DNA of 64,000 nucleotides from Anseranas semipalmata (Eukaryota; Chordata; Aves; Anseriformes; Anseranatidae). Positions 12,901 to 23,321 of this stretch are shown piece by piece (within the stretch, counting starts at the first letter, position 1; every line of letters starts with the position of its first letter). The notes beneath the pieces were generated by a model. That model did not search any database. It had not been told where the DNA came from and saw only the letters and a list, made by a program, of their open reading frames with translations. Where the stretch lies: NCBI GenBank assembly GCA_013399115.1, contig VXAA01001497.1, positions 1,470,642-1,534,641 on the forward strand, written 5' to 3'. The translations under genes were made by a program, and so were the position numbers.

Positions 12901-13114
12901 ATGACTGGTTAATTTTGCTTTGAATCAGTAAGTAATCTGCAGAGAACATATGTAGCAAGTAGCTAGGTATAATTTGTTCTTTGCTCCTTTAATTATTCTA
13001 TTTGTCTTTATTCCATGTTTTCAGGTTCTCAGCTACTGTTAGTAATAAGAGCAAACTGAAAACCCATGTGGGTGAAGAGAGAATTTCTTTAGCATTTTCC
13101 AAATGGGCAGGGGA

Positions 13115-13157
13115 TTCTTCTTCTTCTTCTTCTTCTTCTTTTTTTTTTTTTTTTTTT
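13115..13157 (+). repeat. (TTC)n followed by poly-T
   Basis: About eight TTC units run directly into about 17 T. This is an ordinary intronic pyrimidine microsatellite. Confidence 0.9.
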
Positions 13158-14136
13158 AATTAATTGATTTACTGCAACTACTGTCTAATGCAATACTACG
13201 GAATTAGTTAAAACATTATAAATTTTTTGAGCACTCTGTTGATGAGAGCACATTCAAGTCATTTGCAGTATCTATGTAAAATTATATCAATCTTTTTTGG
13301 TTGCTGGCATGGAGAGAAAATATCATTTCTAGACATTTCTCATCATTTCAAATAATAAACTGAAACATCATCAGTTAAAACTATTGAAGGAAATCAATAG
13401 TGTCATGTGACATGTCTGAGTTAGAGATGATAAATTAAAATTTCAATGTCTTCATTTCTCCATTTATTGTAGACTGACAACAGTTAATCTCCTAACTAAA
13501 CATAGAAAAAAAAAAAAAGTTATTTACTAGCAGAGGTATGATTCCTTTTTGACCAAGTGCTATTTTATATGTTGTTACCTGTACAAAAAACTTTTCTTTC
13601 CAATGAGACCTCTCTCCATTTTTTCCCAAGTCACAGGCTTTTCATAGAGCCTTTGCACCATTATTTTGGAGTCCAGGACTTTCTCAGGAATATGAAGTTA
13701 TTCTGAGACTATTCTTTGGTCTCCTCTTCTGATGGTTTCACTTTAAAGGAATTATTGTTTGTTGCCTGACCATTTTCCTAATGCAGATGAAACTGCAAAT
13801 TCCTGCAGTACAAATTTTGATGTTTTTGAAAACCATATTCTGTATCTCAGTTAGAATTTTACTGAGTGTACGAGTCTAGCAGAACTTGTGCAGTGCGTAA
13901 AATCAAAAAAAACTGATATTAAAGTCATGTCAAACAAGCACAGGCATCCTTTTTCCTCACCCTGTGACTCTTCTGTTAACAGAAAAGTGTAAGGATTTGG
14001 GATATGCCTTCCTCATTAAAAATTTTATTTACAAAAAAAATGCGTTTTTTCCCCAGGATCTTTGCACTTTCCCTCTCCAAAAGTACTGTTTATCCTGTTG
14101 TTTCCCACTCTAATTTGAACTGAATTTATTTTGTAG

Positions 14137-14318
14137 CTATCCCTTGAACAACAGTGATCTGCATCAGTTCAACATTGAGGAGAATGGTGGAGCACCATAT
14201 ACCGCGAAAATGCCTGCAAGGCACCACCACCACCACCGTCATCACCACCACCACTCCAATTATGGCGCCCTTGCTCCGGACAGCAAAGACATTGTTTCTG
14301 GAGTTCCAAATCCAAACA
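14137..14318 (+). CDS. Coding exon A: His-rich segment of an unrecognised protein
   Basis: An acceptor (TTTATTTTGTAG) and a strong donor (A|GTAAGT) bound 182 open bases. The first base finishes an upstream codon; 60 codons follow; one base is left over. The peptide begins YPLNNSDLHQF, is polar, and carries His5-Arg-His5 (14222-14254) encoded almost wholly by CAC. It then runs through SNYGALAPDSKD to a Pro/Asn end. No membrane segment or enzyme motif is visible, which suggests a disordered linker. The leftover A joins AA of the next exon to give Lys. Upstream exons must exist, since the exon starts inside a codon. The length, open frame, splice sites and in-phase joining to the next six exons make it a convincing exon, though I do not recognise the gene. 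Confidence 0.8.
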
Positions 14319-15999
14319 GTAAGTCTACTGCAGTGAATGTCATGTCAGTAACTGTGCTGGTTTCAGATTTGTCTCTGCAAGGAGGCAAAGGAAAGGAAAG
14401 GAAAACATCACTCATTTCAGTTCTTTTTTCCTTGAAAAATATACTTCCTATTATTATTTTCTGGTTTGGTAGGATGTGCAAATGAGACAAGATTTAGTTT
14501 CCTGGCTTTGCTATGGGATTGTGGGATTTGGTGCTAGATTGGTGTTCCACAGCTGAACAAATACCTAATTAGTCACAGATACTGAGTCTCTAGCTACTTG
14601 GCACAGGCTATTTTTCATTGTTACTATTTATTTGTATATCACAAACCGATCTTCATCTGCCATTGTCTTTTGCTGCTCTGCCCAGCTGGCCTTCAGCCCT
14701 TGTTGTTTGGATCTGGCTCCTGCTTTCACATCTGGGCACAAGCAGCAGAAATTTTGGAGCACTGGACAAACACCATCTTGCTCTCTGTTTTGGTACTGTG
14801 GTCCACAGCTATGAAGGAGGAGTAGCTGAAGGAAAATTGCACTGAGGCTGGAGTCCAGTCCAGTGCAACAGACCTTCTAGGCTCCTTAAGAAAACTTCTG
14901 CAGACTCCATAGATTTTAACAAGCATGGCAAAAATGCTCTCCCAAATGTCAGGGCTCGGCTCAAATTAACAAAAACTCAGAATCACCTGAGAAGCTATGT
15001 TAAAAGAACTGGTTTAGATCGGCTAAAAGACTTATGGAGGTGTCTATCAGAAGCACTCTTTTTTCATCCCTAGAGGCTTACTGTCTTCTACAGCACTGGT
15101 GCTCTTCCTTTTTGAGTCAGGTGGTGTCTTCTGTGCTGCATAGGAAGGGCTTGCTTTGCTGTGCTGTTTTCCGTCCTGGTGGTTGGCACCACCTTAGCTG
15201 GTAGTAATGGGGACAATTCCCACTCAGCCCCAGCTGCTACCACTGGAGTATACTTGCCTGCTCTGTGGAGAAATCCTTGGCATGTAGAAAGAAAAGGAGA
15301 GAAACCTGCTTGTTTCTGATGCAGCCTTGGGGAGTTTGAGTGTACCTCTCTGCTGCTGAACATGTACAGACTTTTTAAAGGTACATAGCTTGGCCAGATG
15401 TTTGTAGGTTCGCACAGAAACTGGAAGAGAAACATCCCTGCCATTGAACAATCTTGTTTCTTGCTCTCCAAATTTATCATCTCTGCACTCTGCAGTGCAT
15501 GAGCTGCTGGAACTGTGTAAGAATTTCTGAAGATGGGCAAAACAAGGTGTGATCTATTATTTTCCTTACCTCAGGGGGACGGTAAGTTTTTCCTTTGTCC
15601 AGATTTTGCCTTTATAGTTGTAAATCACCCTGAGATAGGCATCTGTTAGGGAAACTTTCAGCCCGAAACCAGGATCTTGTCATGGACGGTGCTGGGTGCT
15701 CCTGACTGCACTGTCCCTCCTCAGCAGCAGTGTGCAGACGTCTACCTGCACAGACACTTTAATCAGACTTTGTTTCAGAAACCCTTTGTTTGGTTTTCTT
15801 TCCCAAGGCGAGGGAGGTGACAGTTTTTAGGAGGGAAGCACAAGAAACAAAATGCAGGACGTTCTAGATGTTCAAAGGAGGGGTCCTAAGCAGCAATATG
15901 AATTGCTTGCCAGGGCTTTAGATGGATCTACTCCCATAGGAGCAATCTCCAGGAGATCTGTTGTACTCCCCAGTGCTTAATGTACTGAATGCTCCACGT

Positions 16000-17160
16000 T
16001 AGTGTGTCTGCAGCAGGGGAAATGCAGCGATGGTGCTGGCGGTGGGGCTGCTGGCGGGAAGGGGGTGCTGCCTGCTCGGAGAAGCTGGGCCAGAAGGCCG
16101 CATCCGGGCTGTCAGCCTGGTGCCGCAGGAGTTAGACGCCTTCCCGCAATGCTGTGCCAGCCTCTATTTTCCTTTCTCAAATTAGAGGTGAAGCACGCCA
16201 GGGGAAATGCAGTCAGAGCCAGCAGTGGTGCTGCTGAGGGCCCAGGCCCTGAGGGCACTGCAGGCCCCATTGTCCCTGTCCCCTGGGGCAACCTCACGGC
16301 CCAGGACCCCACATCTCCCCCTGGGCCACCAGCCCCTTCCCCAGCAAGGCTGGAGCAGGGCCAGGCTCCAGCTTCCACAGCCCTGCCCTGCTGGGAAACA
16401 TAACAGTAGTAATAATAACGGTGCTGCGTGTTTCCTGCCCCCAGGATGCTGCTCTGAGACAGGAGCCAGGCTCTGCATCCTCTGCCCAGCAGCTGCCATA
16501 CTCACAAAGCGACCCACGTTTTGGTTTCCCCAAGGAAACATGAAGGGACACGGGTGTCTCCTGCACAGGGGCCGTGGTGCTGGTTTGTAAGCTGGCTGTC
16601 CTGAATGCCAACAGGCTGCCCAAAGGCAGCCCATGGCCTGGTCCCCTGGTGCACAAAGCTAATTCCCCCCCAAAAGGCTAGCCCACAGTGAGAGCAGGCA
16701 TGCTCAGGCTGTTGCTTGTGCTTTTAGAGTGGTGATGGAGTGGATGGGACCACCTCCCTGGAAGCTCTGGGTCAAAGCTACTCATTTGCAGCTTGGGGTG
16801 GCAGCTCCAGGTGCCCTTTGGAGGTCAACCTCAAGCACCCTGGCTGTCAGCCAGTTCTCTGGGACCACACGTACAGCAGCGTGGGACCAGAAACACCCAG
16901 GCACAGAGGAGTTGCTGCCAGGGGCCTGGATAAGGACTGTGGGGACGCGGGGGGTCAGTGTCTGGCTGGATGCTGGATGAAAAGACCCTTGCTGGGAAAG
17001 TGTTTCTGGGAAGTACGTGGTCACCAGCCTGAGGACGCTCTCAGGAAGAGGGTGCTTGTGACCAAAATATCTCAAGTGGATATGCCTGGAAAGCCAAAAG
17101 GTCCACGTGGGCAACATGCTATCCAAATGGAAACCTCCCAGCGAGGCTGACAGGGGTGAA
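16000..17160. other. GC-rich patch with local CpG enrichment
   Basis: GC content is clearly above the rest of the window. The first 150 bases contain about ten CpG dinucleotides. Open frames in several phases on both strands overlap here, as expected from low stop-codon density in GC-rich DNA. None has a recognisable motif. It could be an intronic CpG island or alternative promoter, or a decayed GC-rich insertion. No TATA box or clear initiator stands out. Confidence 0.35.
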
Positions 17161-18785
17161 GCCATTCATGTCAGCTTGGCTACCTATTGGTTTTCCAAGG
17201 GGCCACAGGCATTATGTTACTTATTCCAGTTCTTACCCATCTCTGAGCTAAGAGGTGATTTTAAATGTATGTGAATTGGAACTTGGAGTGACCCACCTGT
17301 TGGTACCTGGCATTTAGTCAAGAGAGGGAGAAGATGCCTCCATTTCCTCTGCTTACATATATTCTGGTAAACTTCCAGTGACAATTCACAGGACACGGGA
17401 AGGAGAGGTGAAAATCACACTATGCCCAGCCAAGGTTCCCTTTAAATACTGCTGCATGTTTCACAGCAAGCACACAGCCTGGGACTTTGTTACAGAAAAC
17501 AAACCCAGGCCAGATCTGCCTGATTTTTCACATTCCAAGTCATTTGTCTACTTCAATTACTGAAAGAAGTGAAATCAGGTGAAATAAATCTGTTCAGCAG
17601 AAGATGTTTTCGTGCATTCAGCCTAATTATCATATTTGCAGTGCTGCCCTTCACCTTAAAGCTAGCCTACACAGATTGTATCTTTTCATGCAGCAGATCT
17701 TCCCCCCTGTATTCTCAGAGTCACCGTACCAGGGGCCACTGTGTTCAGCAGCAGCCAGCCTTGCAGTGCCAGCACCGCTCGCTAAGCCTAATTGGCATGG
17801 CAACGTTGTACATGGATTACCACGTGCACGTGAGCAGACCCACCAGCAGCAGCTGGGGCTATCGCAGAAAACAGCTGCCAACAAGCATGTCATATAGCTT
17901 GCAGAATTTTTATGGCAGAAAATGGCAAATGGAAAGAAGGGGCCCAGCTTGCCTCTTGGAATCTAGGCTGAGCTTGCAGGTTATCACTTAAAAAAAAAAA
18001 GACATCTTTTCTTCCTGACCTGCTTGATGCAAAATTACTTGTGTAACCCTGAGCACAGAATGGTGTAATACAGAGTTTCAGGCTGAAATAGTGCTTCGAA
18101 AAAACACAATGCTGCCAGATCCTTTCTTGAAATGAAAGCCTGGTTTTGCCAAGACTTAATGCTGACTCAGTAAATGTATGCCATTTATTAGGACTTCAAT
18201 TTTTTGCTTTTTTTTTTTTTTATATCTGTTTGCAAGGTTGAGTCAAAAGGCTAAAATGGCTTGCTTGGTTTCTGAAGCTCTCCCTTCAAACAACAGAAAA
18301 AAAAAAATCTAACAAGTCAGTTTTAAATCACAGCATTTGAATAATTCAAATAATGCACTTTTTTTCCTTTCTATGTTCCTTCTTGACAGGAAATAGAATG
18401 TCTGTGTTTCTTTAAAAAAAAAAAAAGATCATCATTGTGTCTTGTCTTATGACTGGGGTAATTTATTCACTGGTACCATTGCTCAGTTTCACAGTCTGAA
18501 ATCTATGGAAGGAACCATGATGTCAGAAATGCTGAACTCTGCCATCACCAACTTGTGATGAGAGACCACCAACAGAAGGTCAATGCTGATATTGTAACCC
18601 CTTCTAGGACATTGCTACCTCTGGATATGTTTCACCAATGCCAAAACCAGCTTTTTGCTTATATCCCCATAAGCTGGCATTAGCAGTTTGTCTCTAGTCA
18701 GCAAAGCCCTTAATGTATATTTAAACAGCTGTAGAATTAGATCTTGAGTGAGCAATATTTAATATTCTTAGGACAGCTTAAGAAC

Positions 18786-18848
18786 CTGATCCAAACAAAA
18801 CTGCAGTCAGTGCAAAGTTTTTATTGATTTCAGTGGGCTTTGAATCAG
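18786..18848. repeat. Ancient quasi-palindromic interspersed repeat, copy 1
   Basis: The left arm CTGATCCAAACAAAACTGCA and the right arm, ending in CAGTGGGCTTTGAATCAG, are imperfect reverse complements: outer CTGATyCAAA against TTTGrATCAG, inner ACTGcAgTCA against TGATTTCAGT. The pattern resembles the 'CTGATCCAAAGCCCATTGAA' type inverted repeat that is common in turtle, crocodile and bird DNA. I recognise the pattern but not its formal family name. A shorter perfect relative lies at 57554-57585. Confidence 0.55.
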
Positions 18849-19510
18849 ACTCCAGAGACTACCGAATTGTTCCCAACTATTATTACCTAGAATCGATGGC
18901 AAAAAGAAATGCAGGAGGAGGAGAGGATTCATTAAATAATCATGTAATGAAGCTAATTTTTCTCAGAATACTTGCAAATATACATATATATGCCACACCA
19001 TCCCTAAGACATTGGCAGAGACCTTTCAAGACTGTCTCAAAAATATTTTACCTTGTCTTTCTGTGTCAGTGGTTTGCTCAAAATCTCTGTTGACAAAACA
19101 CAGCAAATTCCTGACAACAGTCTTAAAGAGGCTGGCATATAAATAAAGATGTCTGAGAGGAGCCAAAAGCTATACTCTGATCTCTTTACACATCACAGGT
19201 TCTGAGAGTGGCACCTTGGCTGCATAAATAATCCCTCTGGTGTCAACTGAGTTTTGGAATACAAGGGAGTGGTGGAAACAAATTTGCCCTAAGCTGGCAA
19301 AAGCCTTGCCAAAGCATAGGGAAGGGAGAGAATGAGCAGAGGGAGGAATTGTTTGCTAATTAGAACAAGGAAAAATGACCCAAAAGGCATAATTGTGAAA
19401 CATTTTAGATGGTCTTACAGGGAAGATGGTTTGCTGACCACCGTCTCTTCAAACGTGGTTGAGTGATTTGCTCTGCTGTTCTTCTGTAGCCTCCTTTCAG
19501 ACTGTGTTTC

Positions 19511-19548
19511 TCTTTCTCTCTTTCTTTCTTTCTTTCTTTCTTTCTTTT
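19511..19548 (+). repeat. (CTTT)n microsatellite next to the exon B acceptor
   Basis: About nine TTTC/CTTT units form most of the pyrimidine tract upstream of the acceptor AG at 19561-19562. Because it supplies the polypyrimidine signal, changes in its length could affect recognition of exon B. CU-rich runs are also known binding sites for PTB-type splicing repressors. Confidence 0.9.
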
Positions 19549-19562
19549 GGGCATCTTTTTAG

Positions 19563-19678
19563 AATTGAGCTCAGGACTTCCCCTTCTTTATGATGAAACC
19601 TCTCATCTGAAGAAAATAGAAACGGAGAGTGTGAAGGTAGTTGGACCATGGCCAGCCCTGCACGTCACCATGAACAAG
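19563..19678 (+). CDS. Coding exon B, with two in-frame donor sites
   Basis: The acceptor CATCTTTTTAG is followed by AA, which completes the Lys codon begun in exon A, and then by LSSGLPLLYDETSHLKKIET. Two donors keep the frame: AAG|GTAGTT after 19636 (74-bp exon) and AAG|GTATAG after 19678 (116-bp exon). The longer form adds 14 codons reading VVGPWPALHVTMNK. The two sites score about equally by eye and both end in phase 0, matching exon C. The peptide is mixed polar with a small hydrophobic patch (LPLLY) and no known motif. The join to exon A is stop-free only in this phase. Confidence 0.65.
19637..19678 (+). other. Alternative 42-bp extension of exon B
   Basis: This segment lies between the two candidate donors. 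It is exactly 14 codons, open, and phase neutral, so either form would yield a continuous protein. It contains the only Trp in the readable part of the protein. RNA-seq junction reads at 19636 versus 19678 would decide. Confidence 0.4.
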
Positions 19679-20999
19679 GTATAGCATATACATATATATT
19701 TTTACATATATATGACAGAGAGCCCCCTTGTCACTTCGTATTCAGAAGCTGCTGCTTTTCACCTTCAATTCAAATCAACATTCATCTGTAAATGTCTTGC
19801 TTTTTAATCACCTCTCACCATCTCCTCATGGGACTGAGGTTTGGTTTTTAGATTTAGAATTTCCTTCCTTGCCTTTTAAAATTTCAGAAGCTGCTGCAAC
19901 AATGTTGTGATGTAGATTTAATTTGGTTGTGAACAGTTAGTCATCTAGGCAGCCCAGAGCTGTAAAAAAATAACAACACTTCAAGTGATAAAAAAAAAAA
20001 AAAAAAAAGTTGTTTCTGCACACAAAGTGTTTGTGTTAACTCCCTGGCACCTGATGTTATTGGGTGTTCTATGAGTGGGCTTTTGCTGGGGTGGTAAAAC
20101 AGCCACGTCCCACTACTTCTACCGGAGACCAGAGGCCATCGGGTCAGTGGCTCCTTGCATCCATGCAAGGCAAAATCCACTGTGCCTGTGCTGTGGGGTG
20201 CCTTGAGCTGAGTCTGGACAGAGCCAGGCTATGCAAAAGAGGCCTGTCCCTCAAAATTTCTGAAAACTGCTGTTCTGAGCCATCTGATGGTTGTATGCAC
20301 TCTTGAAACATACCAAGATTCTCCACTGGAAAGTGGCACCTCAGCAACCAAGCCCTCATGTTACAGGCAGTGAGTTGTGACCAACAAATCATTTTGAATT
20401 CTTTTGGCCCCTCACTTGTGGTTTCATCTTCAAGCACCATTTTATGACCTCGATCCTAGTGAAATGTGTACACAGAGCTTGTAAAGCTAAGACAAACAAA
20501 CCCCAGGTCTTTGAGCTCTGAGCAGAGTGTGGAGCAGCCTCAGCAGATACCTTCTCTAATGAAAGAGGGACTTGCTGTCAATGTTGGGCTAACCCTGGGC
20601 TGAAATGCTGTTGAGCATCACCCAGCACAAAAGCAGCAGGGCAAGTTAGACAGGACTGAACAGCCTTGAACTGTGACAAGGTTTTCCACTGAGAGTGTGG
20701 AAAGCCCTTCTTAAAGCTCCTTTGGCTATGGTAGTTAACTAGCTACTGAGTCCAGCAGCAAACAGGTTTTAATGAGTGCTCAGTATGTCTAGTGTCTGGC
20801 AAAAAATGAAGCTGTAGCAGATCTCCTGCACTGCACCATTGATTTCTATTCTACTAAGTGCTTTTTATTCCCCAGTTTTGTGTCCCCTGAAATATTATGC
20901 TTAAACAAAAGCAGTGAAGCACTTATGAAGCTGCTTCATTCGCTCTATTTCTGAAAATAAAGCAACGGTTTCCACATCTGTTGTGGAGTCCCAACTTTC

Positions 21000-21150
21000 A
21001 TTCCCTCTCTTCCCATTGCTAATTATTATTTTTTCAAGCAAAGTGCTTTGGGGCTGGAATTTGTCAGGCCTAATAATCAACCCAGAGGAGAATTAACAAG
21101 AAATTGGGTAAATTAGATTCAGCAGTTAATTAATTTGATTGTCCGCTACA
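21000..21150. promoter_or_regulatory. Possible conserved non-coding element, TAAT-rich
   Basis: A dense cluster of homeodomain-like words (CTAATTATT, CTAATAATC, TTAATTAATTTGATTG) lies in a stretch with few simple repeats. Blocks of this look are common among vertebrate enhancers, but conservation cannot be tested here. Confidence 0.2.
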
Positions 21151-23285
21151 GCAAACTCCGTCTCATGGGAATGATGAATGGATGTGTCCAATCTCTTTTC
21201 CAGAGCTGTTTGGTACAGTGGACGTGTCTGTCCACCTACTAAATGATAAAAGTCAATTTCAACATGCGTTTCATGCCCTTTGGTGCTGGTGGACTTCCTA
21301 ATCTCCAGGAGAGACAGGCCTAAGTGTTGCAGCTGTGAATGTATTTCTGATTTTCTTTTTTGCAAGCCTTTCCTTGGAATATATGTTCTCCTATCCCCTC
21401 TGCTCTGCATGTGTGTATGTACATATATTTATAATATAAAGCCAAAAAGGTGTAGTTAGGATTTCTGAAATCTTTGGACCCTAATCATTATTACAGAAAA
21501 AGAAAGAATAATGACACAGTTCAGATTGTTTTTACACCTTTCACTGGTGTTATGCTTACCCATCCTCTATGCCCCTGGGTCCTAAGGCTGGTGACTTTGA
21601 CTTCGTTTTGGTGGGGGGCAGAAGGGGTGCTATGATGAGTACTTCAGCAGGAGGGGTGTGATGTTCATGTTGATGGTTTCTTCTTCCTTGTTCTAGGATC
21701 CGCTTGGGGCCTTTGTTGTATTTTTGCTAACACACTTTTACACCTTGCTCTTTCTTCATTGATCTGCAGCTTCGAGTTACATCTAAATTTACTATATATG
21801 GTGGCTTTTACACATGCTAGCTGCTGTGTCTTCATGCTCTTCATTACCCCTAAAACCAGTTTTGCCCAGCTCCAGGTCTGCATTTCTTTAACTGGCCATT
21901 GGTGGCTTGTTTATAACCATGGGGTCTCCAGCGCCAGCCTGTGCCCCTTCTGTTATCGTCCCACGCCTGCGCTCCTCACCACGTCCTGTGACTCCACCTG
22001 ACAAGGCCTCTGTTACCATACCAGGCCTGTATTGGTTTATACTTCATCATTACGTTAGTCATAAATACCTCTTCCTACAAAGAATAACTGTTTGTGCTAC
22101 TGTTAGCTATATAAAATGATTGCTGCTACAGCTAGGCCTAGTAAAACAAAGCTGCAGGCAGGTCAAGAAAGGTCCAGAGGGAGGAAGCCTGACAAGCCTC
22201 AGTACTGAGGCTTTGCGAACTGTTCAAAACTCGTGGCCCGTTGACTCTTCTGTTTACTACACGGATCAGAGGACATACTCTAGGAAACACGGCTACCATA
22301 GCCCAGTGAAGCTGTCATGAAGCTCGGCACTGGCAGAGGCTAAGTCTAATAATATTGAGCAATAGCATTTTATAAAATACATTTGATACCAGGAGCCAAA
22401 GAGGTTTACTTCAAGGATATAAGCAAGATGAGATTTACTGGGAGTTTTATCTTTTACTAGACCAGCTGATAGTTGACCTGGAGAAGGTCTTGTGTATCTG
22501 ACAGCTTAATGAGGATTTTTTTGTGTTTCTTTTCCAAATATATTGTTCTAATAAAACATGCAGCTTCTGCTTGCAAACTTTATCTCAAATAAGAATAACA
22601 CATGGTCATACAGGTCTTACCATTATGATGTTTGTTCATAATTGTTAATTATCACGTGAAAAAATTTATATAAATCTCCTAGTGAGAAGGGGGTGAAAAA
22701 GACTAGATTTTCATGCATGTTAGCAGGTGTAGGTTAGTCACAGGAAACCAAGGGGTTTTGAACTTACATAGCTAATGTGCATTCAGAACCTGTATATCTG
22801 TGTTGTCATCATTAGAATTTTACCTCCTACTAATTGTGATGACTAGCAATGAAGAACACACCTGTGTTCCTAAACAAAATATTCATTTGGTTCTTCAGAA
22901 GTCTCCAATCAAATATAGGTGTTAAACTCACTGTTTGGCTAAGAAGTGAGTATTAATAAATTGGCAGAGACAAAAGATCATTAACCTTGTTCTTGGTAAA
23001 AAGTTTGATGTGGAACAAAGAACGAACCTTTCAGAACACAGGGAATGGAAATGTTAAGTACAAGAATCGTATGGCTGTGTTTCATGCAACTATTTTTGTA
23101 TTCTGTATGTGTACTTAATATTCAGTTAGCTTTGCAAACCAAAGCTAGTGTCATCATTATCTAACACTGTACAAATCTGCCTTCGTTTCTAGTATTAGTG
23201 AATGTAATTGAATTTAAAGTAAATATTTGGGAAGACAAAAGCAAATCTAAGACCTCAATTATAAAAAGAAAAAAAAAGACATCTA

Positions 23286-23289
<4 letters not shown>

Positions 23290-23318
<29 letters not shown>
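23290..23318. repeat. (TA)14 dinucleotide microsatellite
   Basis: This is an uninterrupted TA run in an intron, probably length-variable between individuals. It has no visible link to the exons. Confidence 0.95.

Positions 23319-23321
<3 letters not shown>

Larger units (their letters stand above)
2661..14136. other. Presumed intron or upstream flank, with a CR1 fragment and simple repeats
   Basis: No exon that joins in phase to 14137 was identified. The region holds an A14T12 run (6484-6509), a GC-rich patch around 7690-8110, a CR1 fragment (about 9920-10440), a possible conserved block (about 12640-12900) and a (TTC)n/poly-T tract (about 13115-13157). Open frames such as the 146-codon one at 8345-8785 lack recognisable motifs and show no coding character. 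At least one true upstream exon of the gene may be hidden here. Confidence 0.5.
14319..19562 (+). other. Intron between exons A and B (5.2 kb)
   Basis: This contains the GC-rich patch at 16000-17160, A and T homopolymers (about 17990-18000, 18208-18221, 18412-18426), an ancient quasi-palindromic repeat (18786-18848) and a (CTTT)n tract that ends 12 bases before the acceptor AG. The 150-codon minus frame at 15088-15540 and the frames in the GC-rich patch show no protein motifs. Confidence 0.65.

Noticed and set aside
13033..13075. Exon-like segment after TTCCATGTTTTCAG reading FSATVSNKSKLKTHV, vaguely zinc-finger-like
   Set aside because: No C2H2 cysteine pair. The candidate donor (GTGAAG) is weak, and it ends in phase 1, which cannot join exon A (needs phase 2).
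15088..15540. 150-codon minus-strand frame
   Set aside because: No recognisable motif, mixed composition and no splice context. It is antisense within a plus-strand intron and probably chance.
16002..16656. Several overlapping frames of 88-150 codons on both strands
   Set aside because: They arise from low stop density in the GC-rich patch; all are Pro/Gly/Ala-rich without motifs, and they contradict one another.
18824..19093. 89-codon plus frame beginning GFESDSRDYRIVPNYYY after a TTTCAG
   Set aside because: The apparent acceptor is part of the ancient repeat at 18786-18848, the frame decays into AT-rich sequence, and no donor in matching phase follows the good-looking part.
20510..20760. 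Possible further transposable element remnant
   Set aside because: I saw only loose word similarity with no ordered landmarks, not enough to call.
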